From NCBI GenBank assembly GCA_033060915.1, contig CM065378.1:1849001-1913000 (forward strand): a DNA stretch of 64,000 nt, read 5' to 3'. The notes under the pieces were generated by a model, which saw only the letters and a list, made by a program, of their open reading frames with translations, had not been told where the DNA came from and ran no database searches. Shown here piece after piece: positions 1 through 12,700 of this stretch; the first letter of the stretch is position 1; the number at the start of each line of letters is the position of its first letter. The stretch is from Euryodendron excelsum. Lineage: Eukaryota > Streptophyta > Magnoliopsida > Ericales > Pentaphylacaceae. The position numbers were made by a program, and so were the translations under genes.

Positions 1-3000
1 CACCACATCAACATGATGATTTAGTGTGCCTAACCTATTAAAAATAAACACATTATGTATTTTTTATCAACTCAACTAAATAAATAATAAATATGAACAT
101 GTTACAAAAGTTATTTTTATTATTTTAAAAATTAGGCTAGTTAACCTAAAAATTAAATCAATCAACCTAAAATAAGAACATGTGTTTATTTTTAATAAGT
201 TGAGAATACCAAGTTACCAAGTTAACATAGTGTTATGAATTTACTGAATAATTTCTTCTTTTGAAGGGACAAAAACATCACTTCCATGTCATGAAATAGA
301 TGTTTGTCCTTTTAAAAAAATATTGAGTCATAGCCTGCAGCTGGGAGAAGAAAAATATGGCGAGATTGATCTCAGATTCATTGCTTTTCAGCTCTTACAA
401 ATCAGGAAATTGCCATTGGTTTGTGTGATCTATGGGGAGTCGAGTCAATATGGTGTGTATCTTTTTATAAGTGCGTAGTGGGTGTTGATAGTGTACTAAA
501 TGAATGCTCGCTAGAGGGAAAGGAGCTATATATGGAATTCCATTTCGCTTGGTGGGATAAGGGTAAATAAGATATTTTAAGACATTAAATTCCGGTATTA
601 CAAATCTAGTGAAAATTTTGAAATTATTTTTTCTACCCGTTTTAGATTATTTAATTCAATGCGTATACGGGTAAATGTTCTACTATGCTCTTTAAATAGA
701 ACGCACGGTTGGCCGAAAAGTAATTCCACTTTATGTAAATTATGATTTGTGCCAACAGAATGTGTGAACATCCACAATTTTTTAAGTAAGGCAGGCATGG
801 TACACTCTTACAAGCGGTGCACCGAATGATTGAATCCTTTTTATAAATAGATAGGTTTGGTCCAACCAATGTCTTTGGCAAAACTGGTTGTATTGGTACT
901 CCATTTTGATCATTGATGTGAAATTTCACCTCAACCCTGCAAATAGGCCGATCTATCAATTCAATTTTGATCCACTTCCTCTATTGCAGTCATAGTATCC
1001 TACGTGACTTTCCTTGCTCGATAAGAGACAAGTTTGGTCGATAACTTAAATTTACAAGAATCAAATATCTTTATGTGAGCTACAATCACAAATGATCATA
1101 ATACGTATGTTCAGTAATCTAACAGATATATACTTATTAATAGTAGAAAAATTCACTATTTTATAGTAAATAAATCCAAATGATTAAAACATGGTATAGA
1201 AAATTTAACAAAATGCTACATACACAATAATGTAATCATATAATTTTTATAAGAAAATTTAAAACACAAGAGAATCACAACAAGCACACTTGTTTAATCT
1301 TTGCACAAAAATATAGCTACGAATTGTTGCACACTCTTCCATACAACATTAAACATACAACATTAAAAGAAAACGAAGTTTGTGCAGAAATTTTTCAAGA
1401 AACTACACTATGCACCCCCAATACTTTGGAAAATTTCACTGTGCACAATACAACTTTATGAAATTACACTTTGTCTTTCAAAACTTTATGAAAATACACT
1501 TTGCCTCCTCAACTATTGAAAATTTAAAAAAAACTCAAAAGTTTTTAAAATTTTAAGCTAGATCCAAATATTTTTTGTAATTACAAAAATTTTAAATTTT
1601 TGAAAAGATGCACCGGTTTAACTAACGGTAATTCTTTCATTCATTTATCTTGGTTCTGTGAACCAGAGATGTAAACCAATTCAGGACTAACTTTGATCCT
1701 ACATAACTTTTGATTCGTTCATCCAAATCATGCAAATGATATACTTTTGAAAAGGTAATCACAAACTGAATACACTTATATAAGTATCACACAATAAAAC
1801 TTGACGGATAAAAAGAATAAAATCGACAAACTTTTAAAAGTTTAACCGAAAAAGGCAATTTTCTCTCAAATGGTAAGCCATTTGATCATGGAACTTTAGG
1901 GACACGTTCATATATGTGTACTCAACAATATACTAAATTTCATAAAATTTGGTGACCAAGATGCTATTAACACCCATACGAAACTTTTTGTGCAAAAAAA
2001 TTCATATCAGACATATTTAAATACAAACATTCAAAATTATGAATAAATCTAAATATTGAAAGTAAAAATAGTGAATCATTACTAATTAGATAAATCGGCA
2101 TTTACTTTTAATATCATGGAATCATTACTTGCAACGTAACCACTAATAAGAAAACCAAATGCTTCAACATACTAGAATAAGAACAAACCAAATACGATGG
2201 CCAAAAACTGATATATGCAAAGCACCACTCCGATGGTTGTAAAGAACAAATAATAACAAAAACCAAACATTGTTCGTTTGGTTGTAAACCAAACAAATGA
2301 GACGTGCATTAAAACCAAATAAAAAATCATTTTAAATTTTCAATGTACATTCTCATTTAAGAGATTCAACAACGCCAAAAAAAAAAAATGTTATTCACAT
2401 AATCATGTACAATATACAGTGAAAAAAAGAATAGTAATTTGTCTTAAGATTGTTATTCAATCTGTGTATACAAAAATTCTAAGCATGCCTTGTGCAAAAC
2501 TAAGGATACACCAAGAAGATAATACCACAAGTATTATTATGCAATTAGATTAGATCAAGAAGAATTTACGCGGATTGAAGTTTCAGAAGTTGCCAAATTC
2601 AGAATCAAAAGAAGAAAAAGAAAATATCAAAGCTAGTGTTTGACATTATATCCTTAAGACAATTACGCTCCCACAATAATGCTCATGGATGAATGGACGT
2701 TCGTCTCCTAGGATACAATGATTAACCCCATACAGAAACAACACTTCAATCTGTATGTCCGGCAAACTAAATTTATGACTGACTTTCTCAGCGCAATAGA
2801 AATGACTGAAAAAATCTAGCACTTGAAGAGAAAAAAAAACAAAAATATGCATGACAAAAAGGTGTCTACCCAGAAAGATACGTGACTATTCAAAAAAGAC
2901 ACGATCCAAAGAGTGTTTTGAATAGTCACAATCATTCAAATTAAATTTAAATTTAAATTTAAATGACAATAAGAAATAAGAGAGTGTTTGGAAACAAACA

Positions 3001-3100
3001 CAATCCAATTCTCAATCACATGGAACTACAAATTTTTCAACAATAATCGCCAAACAATTAGACATTACTTGAACTATGGTATCCGTACGTGTAATGTGAA
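1..3100. other. AT-rich intergenic DNA, no gene seen
   Basis: No exon-like reading frame or RNA gene was recognised on either strand. The stretch holds homopolymer runs, a short direct repeat near 2941-2964 made of TTTAAA-type units, and short frames that look like chance openings in AT-rich DNA. Phrases about 1385-1530 ('tgcacccccaa', 'actttgcctcctcaa') resemble the termini of plant fold-back elements, but no partner arm was found. Confidence 0.5.
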
Positions 3101-3159
3101 ATCAAATGTGGATAAAAACTGTGTTGTACTTGAAACCACCTCACCTAGCTATCGTCTGT

Positions 3160-3288
3160 TCAATTGGCAGGTATTAGCTCTGGTGGTGTTTTAAGAAGCT
3201 GCTCTTGAAGGCGTAAAATAACCTTGAGAATAGCATTGAAGTGCCTGCTGATAGCCTCTCCCGATCGTATGAAATCAAATTTCACCAC
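3160..3288 (-). pseudogene. HARBI1-like (PIF/Harbinger-derived nuclease) exon remnant
   Basis: Reading the minus strand from 3288, just after a CAG splice acceptor, gives 42 residues ending in a stop at 3160-3162. The frame begins VVKFDFIRSGEAISRHFN and continues with an LRLQEQLLK stretch. This matches the N-terminal region of plant HARBI1/ALP1-like proteins (DUF8040 region, which precedes the DDE nuclease domain), where a similar block starts a second exon. After the stop the frame still reads TDDS-stop-VRWFQ, close to the expected TDDRW-like continuation, so the stop is a decay mutation. No flanking catalytic DDE exon was recognised below or above it. It is a fragment of a transposase or a domesticated relative and is unlikely to be functional. 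Confidence 0.65.
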
Positions 3289-3428
3289 CTGATTTTTTTT
3301 CTCTTCAATTTTTTTATGGTATGCAAAGGACACAACGAAACATTACAACTTTCTCTTGTACTGAACATGTTTTGAATCTACCAACCCCACAGATTGACAG
3401 CATATGCAAAGGGAGAACAGAGTACGCC

Positions 3429-3449
3429 TATATATATATATATATATAT
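3429..3449. repeat. (TA)n microsatellite
   Basis: About ten TA units in a row. This is simple-sequence DNA with no sign of function. Confidence 0.9.
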
Positions 3450-3779
3450 CCATATATATGCGAAGTTGTTCAACACATGTTTTGTCACTATCCACCACCA
3501 ATCGATTGATGTGTTCTATTTGTTTAACCAAAATAGATTAGGTCCCCTCACCAATGGCTCCCTCCTTTTCTGGTGCATCTCCTCCATTAATGCAGCATGC
3601 ATGCAACATATATAACCGTGTTGTACATACATACCACATGCATGGTTAATGGAAAGCTATAATTTCGTGTAAGGGCTATATATGCTTGATACAGCTCCTT
3701 TTCACATAGATAATTATAAACAAACTGCACATAGCTAGGATTTAAAAGATAAGTCAATAGTACCAATCTGCACATATAG

Positions 3780-3902
3780 TTAGTGAATAACACTTGCAAT
3801 TCAAAATTAGAAAAACCCACTTCTATTAATCTCCTATAATTAGTGAATAACACTTGCAATTCAAAATTACATAACATTTGAAGACCCAACTTCTATTAAT
3901 CT
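3780..3902. repeat. two-copy tandem duplication, about 60 bp unit
   Basis: The block opening 'tagtgaataacacttgcaat' at 3780 recurs at 3840. Both copies end with the same 'cttctattaatctcc' phrase. The second copy carries a short extra stretch before that ending. Confidence 0.8.
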
Positions 3903-4916
3903 CCATGATTCTCCAAACCATGTAAGCATTGTTGTCCACACACTTCAAAATTTATTCAATAAGAAGGTGGTGAGACTGTTTTCTTCCTACAAAGAAAATT
4001 CCAAACCGACCATTCCAAACATGACAAACATAACGTATAGAAATAACTAAAAATAATACTAATGAATAAAACTGAAGCTGAGAAACTCACCGCAAACAAG
4101 TAACACAAGTCTGCCCTTGAAATCCTACACCCCACGAATGGCAAAACAATAGATCGGAAAAAAAATTACTATAACAAAAAACAGAAACAAAAAAGGATCC
4201 CTCAAGTGAGATCCTTAGCAGTGTCTTTACAATTGCTTTTGTTTTATTATACTAAAGCTACAAAACCAACAACCTTGCCTGTAGAACTTTTTAACAGAGG
4301 TAGTAAATGATATATAACTAAATAAAATATCTTCAAATAATGCAACAAAAAAAAAATGATAAGAAAAGAGCAAGACATACAAGAACCAGTTCATAAAAAG
4401 CTCTAACAAAAACCAAACGAAAATTAAATATTTCTGCTCAAAAGTCATAGATTACAGGCCAAGAAAATGAAATACTTGCTGACAAAACTAGCTACCTCAA
4501 ACAGATCTGGCATATTTTCACAAAACAAAAGGTTTTTCTTCATACATATCTCACAAATCAAGCTTGAAAAATGCAATACTCACTCTTTGAGATAATTACA
4601 GAAATTTTCACACATGTTATGGGAGATAAAACCCTAGATCTGTGTATACCTTGTTTTTTTTTTTTTCTTGAAGAAAAAAGAGTAAAAAGGGGCGACCAAT
4701 GTAACTACTGAGTGTGACCATAGCAACCCCTACCTCATTGGGACTGTAGAAATGTCAATCCAGCAAGGACAAAAAGAGCAAGGACTATAGGAATGTCAAT
4801 CCCGCCAGCCTAGATCGGTCCAGTTTGGCCTTGGGCATGCCAGGCTTGAGCTGGCTTGATGCGCTCCCGCTGAATTTTAGGCATGGCTGGGCCAAAAGCT
4901 AAAACCCTATGCTTTG

Positions 4917-5033
4917 TGTCACGAGTCAGACGCTTGTCATCCAACCCAAAAGCTTAAGCTATCAAGTGGTGTTACCTACCCTCCTTATATGACCCAAGAT
5001 CTCTCTCCTCTTATCCGATGTGGGATCGTGACA
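4917..5033 (-). repeat. TRIM LTR (downstream copy in element sense)
   Basis: 117 bp, starting tgtcacgagtc and ending gatcgtgaca on the plus strand. It aligns end to end with the copy at 5147-5263 with no length difference. Confidence 0.85.
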
Positions 5034-5146
5034 TACTCTCCTACCCGAATTCGCGACACCCTCGTCGCGGGTCAGACTATCCTGCCTACTCCGCTTGAGC
5101 ACTTAGCGTAGAATCGAATCAAGAGTTGGGTTGCTCTGAAACTACT

Positions 5147-5263
5147 TGTCACGGGTCCGACTCTTGCCATCCAACCCAAAAATTTAAGCTATTAGGTAGT
5201 GCTGCCTACCCTCCTTATATAATCCAAGACCTCCTTCCTCTTATTCGATGTGGGATCGTGACA
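5147..5263 (-). repeat. TRIM LTR (upstream copy in element sense)
   Basis: 117 bp, about 85% identical by eye to 4917-5033. The tRNA-Met-like primer site lies immediately inside it on the minus strand. Confidence 0.85.
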
Positions 5264-5339
5264 CTTGGCCCTACCCAATGCCCTTTGGACTCGACTTTCA
5301 CTTGGGCTTGGGGAATTTTTGATTCTTTGAATAATTTTT

Positions 5340-6400
5340 TTTACATATTAGTTTAAACTTTAAACTAAATTTTAAAAAACGATAATTAATTGGTAAAAAA
5401 AAAAAATAAATTATATTTTAGGTTAAATTTAAATGATGGTTAAACTAAACTTAAAAAAAATAAATCAAAAGATATAAACAGTTATATTTTACGATTGAAC
5501 TTATATTTTAATATGATAATCAATTAGACTTCTAATAATAATAGGTAAGATACTTGTATAATTAAACTTATGATAATTAATAATTTATATGAATACGGAA
5601 TATGCTAGTCAAAAAATACAAGTATGCAACGTACCTAAAATCAAACGAATTGTAAAATTTTATTAAAGTCAATAAAATTACAAGAGACTAATATAAAAAG
5701 TGAAGAAAACTGGATCTTTGCAAATTAAGTACATCCCAACTGGATTGGCACTTATAAGCCTGTCTATCACTTGCATTACTGCACTGCAACTATTTAAAGA
5801 ATCAAAAGTTTCTCGTCCCAGATCAGTGGGCTTGTATGCGTCTTTTCTCCATTTAGACCCCTCCAAACCTTCTCACTTTGACATGTTTGGGTTATAACCT
5901 ATAAATTTGAAAATTACAGTAAACAAAAAGTTGACTATAGCTGTCGGTAACACTATAACGAGAATGGTTGCTCTCTCTCTCTCTCTCTCTCTAACCGCGC
6001 GCGGACAGTCCCTCATTTAAGTAAGGAAGGGGTGGGGGTCAAGTTCACTCTCAAGTGAGAACTCATATCCAGCATCGAACAACGGCTTTACGTAATCTCC
6101 ATCACTTCTCCTAGCTATTTGCAGATTTACGAGTGAGATCTTATTATATACTTAAACCGTCTTTGTCTATAGTTTTGCTGTCAACCCCATCATCAAGGGA
6201 AATCAGTAGGTACAATCAGACCTGCCAAATCTCAAATCAACTCTCTTAAATTCTCCAAAAAAATTACCCTTCTCTAGGCAAGATTATCCCACCACAAAAA
6301 AGAAAGAAAGAACAAAATTACCATTTGAAAGGAAAAGAAGAATATCCCGTATTACATTGCAAAAGAAAGAATTAAGTATAAAATACAAATGATGAAAACA
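5340..6400. other. AT-rich spacer downstream of the DUF3067 gene
   Basis: Mostly A/T runs. A frame at 5678-5866 on the minus strand (contains KWRKDAYKPTDLGRE) is more protein-like than its surroundings but was not recognised. A (CT)n tract lies at 5971-5992. No RNA gene was seen. Confidence 0.4.
5971..5992. repeat. (CT)n microsatellite
   Basis: Eleven CT units in a row followed by 'aaccgcgcgcgg'. Confidence 0.9.
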
Positions 6401-6729
6401 GGCCGAGATTTTAGACTAGGGGCTGCCAATGGATATTCTACAAAAATTCTGTATATACATAATACACGTATGCCACTACTGGATTGTCGGAAAATGCAAC
6501 AAAGAAAATTGGAGAAATACAAGAAAACATTGCTTCAGTGTCTTTAGTGCCAACATCAAGACATCACCAAACCACCAGCTTTTAGGTTTTTGTCCAGTCT
6601 TGTATCAAAATGGAATCCACAATCCTGCAGAGTGAACAGGAGTAAGGATGTCTCCTCTGTTAATATGGTTCCCCACTTGGAAGATTATAACTGACTTCAG
6701 AAAGTTTCTTTCTGGCTCGTCCAAATAAT

Positions 6730-9700
6730 CTATTTGTAAATCCATTCATTTGCACGGCCTCCAGTCTCGTCCATGTTGATAAAAATGCTGACTGCCTGTG
6801 TGCAAATATTACGAACAAACAATACTGCATAAAAATAATGATTCAATAATCCTAATAACAGACTCCTAATGAGAGTTATGTATGCGAACCCACTTTTTTG
6901 TCATTTAGTTCTATTTTCTGTTCATAAGTTACATTTTATTATTATTCATCATGTATTTTACTAAATGACATGCTGAGAAATACTTCTTCCAGGGTTTGGT
7001 TCAGTGGGAGGGGAAGATTCACGATTTTGCATTGCCTCGTCCAGTTTAATGCATAATTTTTGTCAACACCAGATTTGCAAAAATGATTTAAGCAAAGAAG
7101 ATATAGAAATATTCCAAATAACCCAGTGACATCATTTCTCGATTACAGTAATGTTACACAAACATTATAAGATTTCTTAATTTGCATTCAAAGCTGTATC
7201 TGTTTTACGGCAAGAGTTTAATTTGCCATTAGGGATTTTGGTTTGTCCAAAAAATTTTATAAATTTATGAGAAACCAGACAAAAATGTTTATCTAGACCA
7301 GCAAAAAAAATATGAAAAATGAAAAAACTAAAATCAAGTGGCAAAGAGCCCCATACATCCTTGGGCCTTCATTTCATGAAATTCATAGCCTTCTTAATTT
7401 TATAATCTGAATTGAAAATCTGTAGTTTTTCCAATACAAACTCCACATGAAATTTTACTATCCTTTCTCCTTTGATTTCTGAACGACTAAAAGAATCTTC
7501 CACGATAGCTAAATATCATTTCTCAGGAAAAGCAGTAACAAGAACTTTTGTAGTTTCAAGAGGAGAAAGAAGGAATACCGCCCAAGAAAAGTAAAAATCA
7601 AAAACTCCATTTCTCATGAAATAAAATTCCCATAGAGTTCAAACACCTAATAGGCAATAGGAAAATGGTTATTCTTATTGAAATCTGAAAGTGAACTTTT
7701 TGTTGCACAATAAAAAAATATCACAAATTCCCTCTAAGCAATTGGATCCTTGAATATTAGAATTCACAAGTTCAAAGCTCAAATATTTATTCCACTGGTG
7801 GTCAGTGTCATACTACAATACTGTTCTGTAGTCATTTAACCAGAAAAGGAACAAAGAAGGAAAAATAGGGCCACAATACTAAAGAAAATTTGATTTATTA
7901 ACACGACTCATCCTGGCACTTCTTATTGCTCATTTCACATCTACCTTATTCTAACAAACAAAATTTTCATTTGTTTTTATCGAAACAGTCAAGAGGTGTC
8001 CATTCCCAAGAGACCGAAATGGAACACTAGTGGAATAATGAAACACTATTATTTGTGTCAAACCACACTAGAACATAAAGAAACACACCAAAACACAATG
8101 TCATATACTAAAATAATAAGTTGTGTCCCCACGAATTTAGAATTTTTCATAAATTTTGTACAACATTTATTGAAGAAAAATACAAAAGATGGTGTTTTAC
8201 TATATTAATATTTGTCACTTCTAAATTGTTTTCGAAACATCTCAAAATATTTTCAAAATGTTTCCGTTTCTGTGCTAATTGAAATACATACTGAAATGAA
8301 ATTTTGATCCTTCCCTTATTTCCTATTAGTATTGCAAATTGTGAAGAAAGTATAACTGATGTATGATCATGGTATTCAGAGTAGAAAAGCTATTGTGGTT
8401 GAGCATGTGGATTTGGACATAGTTGATTTGTTGAAAACTACTTATGACTTTGTGCTCAGCATTTGACTCAGTTGAGTGTTTTACAATGCAATTGAAAATT
8501 TTCATTTACACCAAAATGAAGAAGTAGGTTTTCCATCAAATTTCAGTCTCCTCTCTATTTCTCTTAGCATTTTTCCTTGCTTTCTACTATAAGAAATTGG
8601 ACAGATGAAAATGCCATGTCTATACCAATTAAATTACCTTCCCTATCCGAGGCCGCTCTTTCAACTTTGCTAGGCTATTCCGAATATGTGAGACAGCTCC
8701 CCAACATTTTAAAATGTTCGCCACATCATCAAGCCTCAGTAAATACTCTTCCTCAGTCAGTGGAAAGGATCTCTGAGAGAAAAAGCAACTAAAAACATGC
8801 TTTAAAATAAACCATGAAATTAATACTAACACATTCAAAAAATGGTTTGTGGTCTGTTTCAGTAGCTTTTGTCGAAGCACGCATAGTTAACTTCTATATT
8901 AGAGTCCGGGAGATTTTGTAGGTACTTACATAGGACCAAAAAACCATGTCATAGTATTGCACATTGTAACACAGCTATTAAATACACAAATAAGGAGAGT
9001 GGACCTAAAAATGTGTATCAAGCTCGCACACCCTCCCTCATGAGTCACTCCCTCTCACATGGAGATAGACAACCAGATGAGGTGCAACCAAACAGTACAG
9101 TGTGAACACTGACAAACAGACTAGCAGAACAAACATATGGGTAGAGAATTGAAACCAAATCTCCTAGAACCAGAGGTCTGAATCGTCTGATGCAATGTTA
9201 GACAATCATGTCTTCCAAAAGCTTAAGCTATAAGGAAATGGGTCAAGCGATGTATATTAGCTTTTGCAGTCATAGTATAACATGATAATAACTGCAATTA
9301 TACATAATCTGTATCATTAATATCTCCAAACTATAAAAGAACTTCAACAAGACATCTGTTTGCCTCATTATTGCTTTGGTGATAAAGTACATAGATATCA
9401 TTGTCATTCCTTCAAAAAAATGTGCAGCAATGAAATTAGAACACAAACAAGATGGTGAAACTTTAACATCTTAATATACTTGCTCCTAAGAAAAGAACCA
9501 TATCAATTGCATCACTATTATGTTTGAATACATTGAATTGCAAATTGACCAACATCACTTTCCCATGTCACAGTAAACATACTTGCTCCTCCACAAGGCT
9601 TTCCAATCACAGTAATCATTTAGTATTCCTTGGTTAGGAGTATTTTGGAAAATTTCCAGAACAGGTGTATTGCTGTAATTTTTCAAATCTGAGATTGTTT

Positions 9701-12700
9701 GGTAATTCATTGTTTTTCGGGTTTAGATTAGTTAGATGTTTAATTGTCCAGATGAGGAGTATTTCTGTCATTTTTCAAATCTGAGGTAGTTTGGTTGTTC
9801 CATTGTTTTAGGGTTCAGCTTAGTTAGATGTTTATTTAGGAAATTTAATACGTCCTTTACTTATTTGGACATATGTTGAAGTCCTAGTTGGTTTTGGAAA
9901 TCCTTTCCTGGTTGGAATTAATGAAATCCTTCATTCTAATAGAAGTCTTATACTTCTATACATGCTAATTTGCAGAAACAAGTTTTGATTAATGAAATTT
10001 TTGCAGAATTTGTTCTTTTTAATGGTGACTCCATTAAACCATTCTACATGAGATTCCTAAAAAACATTCTAAGGTTCCAACTCTTCCTTCTTCTTTCGTT
10101 CTCTTTATTTCTGTCTGGTTGTTTCCAGCACGCCTGTGCATCATTAAGCTGCCACATTCAACCTTTTATTGAAACCCTAAGCACCTTAGAAATTAAAGCC
10201 TAAGAAAACTAGATACCCGGTGGTCTAGAAATTCCCAGAATTTCCCTGCAGACAGACAAATCAGCAAGCTTAATCTTTATTTTCAGACCTAAAACAGCCT
10301 TAAAACGTCAGCCAATTTGATCCTCAAAACTTCCTTCGACTCTAATTCTATCTTCCCAAACTTAAGCCCTATAAATCAAAGCTCTAACCCTCGATACCTA
10401 ATAGTGGGACAACGCGAAATTCCTCATAGAAGGCTTTGTTGTATCAATTAATCATTTTAAAACAGCACATATGAAGGCAAGGTCAAGTCTTTGATTGTTA
10501 CTATTAGTCCGGTGACATGGCGGAGGTACTGAAATTCACACTTAAGAAGCCCGGACACTTCTAAAAAGGTATCATGTCCATGTACACTCATCAGACATTC
10601 TCTCAACACTTGTTGGACATGCATCCAAATATGTCTTACAATTTTAATTTTTTTTGAGCTAAACATGCTTCGGACACTTGAGAGACACACATGTCCATCA
10701 CTTAAAACCACATAAACTATATTGCAAGTTTAGAAAAAATAACTTAGGATCCAATTGTAAAATAAGAACAATATGGATTTATATCTAACTTAACGTTTTC
10801 AGTAAAATATTTATATTATGACATATAAAATATATATTTTTCACGTGTCCCCGCCGTGTCGTGTAGTGTCCTGCATTATTTAAAATTGTCGTATTTGCAT
10901 ATTCATGTCGTTTTGTGTCGATGTCGCATATCCCTTCTTATATTGTTACCTTCCACTTAAACAAATCCCTCCTCCACACTGGAGCACTTGTGAGACTACT
11001 TTCCACCTAACTGTGATCTTAGATGATGTTTCCTCATTTATCATTTGAATAACTGTTGGCAAACAAGGGGGGGTAACCTGATACAATCTCCTATTCAATA
11101 AGTGTTGACCTATGTTACCCGGACTCTTCTAAAATATACGAACTACCTATCTCGAACACTCAATATTTGGACTCTAACACTTAGGTAAGGGTAGGGATAT
11201 ATGTTAAGTGTCCAATCTGTCTGTCGAATATTTCACCCAACACAAATATTTAGTAATTCAAGTTTATCATATAAATATAAATAAAACTCTTATATTGTGC
11301 ATGAAATCCTTTATACAATTATACAAGGAACAAAACTTTATTTTTTTCCATTGAAAAATTCATAAGGGTTCTAGTGTAATAAGGAAATTTTATGGTTTCC
11401 ACAAAAATACACCAGAATATAGAAAAATGCACCAAAACACAACTTTATATACTAAAACAATAAGTTGCGTCAACAGGAATTTAGACCTTTTCATAAATGT
11501 TGTATAATTTTTATTAACAAAAATTATTAAAAAAATTCAGTTTTACCATGTTAATATTTGTCACTTTTGAAATATCTCCATAACATCCCAAAATATTTCC
11601 AAAATGTCTCCAAAGCGTTTTAGTTTTTGTGCTAATCGAAACATCATATTGCAATGAAATTTTGATCCTAAGAAGCACATACACTTTTAAGAAGGTGTCG
11701 AACACGACACTCATTGAACACTCCTCGACACAGGTCGAACACGTATCCAAACGTGTCCAATTATTATTATTATTATTTTTTAGAATCAGACATACTTCGA
11801 ACACTTGGGTGACACACGTGTCTATCACTTTTGACACCAATGTCCATCACTTACACAAGTAAACACACATTGCAAGTTTGGAGAAAAAAAGTTGAAATTC
11901 AATTGTAAACTAAAAGCAATGTATTTTTTTATATCTAATTTGATGTTTAAACAATAAATTATATAGTTTTAATTTTAATTAGTGCTATTCTACATTTTTT
12001 TTTATTAATATTAGAGTAAAATATTTCTATATATGACATAAAAAAAATAAATAAAACACATAATTTTATCGTGTCCCTACTATGTCGTGTGTCCTGCATT
12101 TTTTGAAAATCGATGAGTTGGTATGTCCGTGTCCGGGTCGCATATCCATATCCATGTTCCTTAGTCCTTGTCTTTATAGCACCTTGTAAATACTATTTTG
12201 TCCTATAACATAAAAGGAATCTATTATAAAATAGGAATATTTTGTCGTGTCCCTGTTTCCTTGGCCATAGGAATTGAAAAAATCAGACATTGACATAACA
12301 ACACCTGAAACCCGTACCCAAGTCCATGCAACATAGATGTTGGCAATAAGATGTGTTTACAATGGCCTCAGCCATCTATGAGGAGGTTTGCTGGTAAAGA
12401 GAGATGGCCTTGCAAATGGGACCATTTGGGCTCCCATAATGTGGCTAGAGCCAAAGAGTTTGTCATATGAATTTTAGTATGCATATTTTATGCACATGCG
12501 TTTCACACCCTTAATTTCTTCTTCGTGGGACCCATAACAAAATTGGGAGAACTATAAAGTAGCATGGATACGCACAAGAAAACAAAACAAAGGAAAATGA
12601 GAAAAGAAATAGGTAAGTTGTAAGGACATAGATAATAACAATATTGGGAGAAATATTATGTTGCTGAGATGCTGACTTGATAAAATTAGATAGAAGGCAG

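Larger units (their letters stand above)
4917..5263 (-). mobile_element. TRIM retrotransposon, apparently complete (347 bp)
   Basis: Two 117-bp direct repeats (4917-5033 and 5147-5263) that begin TG and end CA flank a 113-bp internal segment. The orientation is minus. On that strand the first LTR is followed by 'gtagtttcagagc', close to the initiator-Met tRNA primer-binding site of plant TRIMs. The internal part ends in the purine tract 'gggtaggagagta' just before the second LTR. Each LTR carries a TATA-like 'ttatata' and the phrase 'gtgggatcgtgaca' on the plus strand, which plant TRIM-type repeats commonly share. The flanks give a near-perfect 5-bp target duplication (ctttg / cttgg). There is no coding capacity, as expected for a TRIM. 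It has inserted into another repeat rich in 'gggctgg/ggccttgg' phrases (about 4790-5330). Confidence 0.85.

Noticed and set aside
2646..2852. Minus-strand frame as a second HARBI1 exon
   Set aside because: The SLPDIQIEVLFLYG phrase only weakly recalls the SPDMQFIYVLPGWEG motif and lacks the Trp-Glu-Gly-Ser part. Treated as coincidence.
5678..5866. Minus-strand frame with KWRKDAYKPTDLGRE
   Set aside because: It is somewhat protein-like but unrecognised, lacks clear splice sites, and lies beyond the DUF3067 stop codon.
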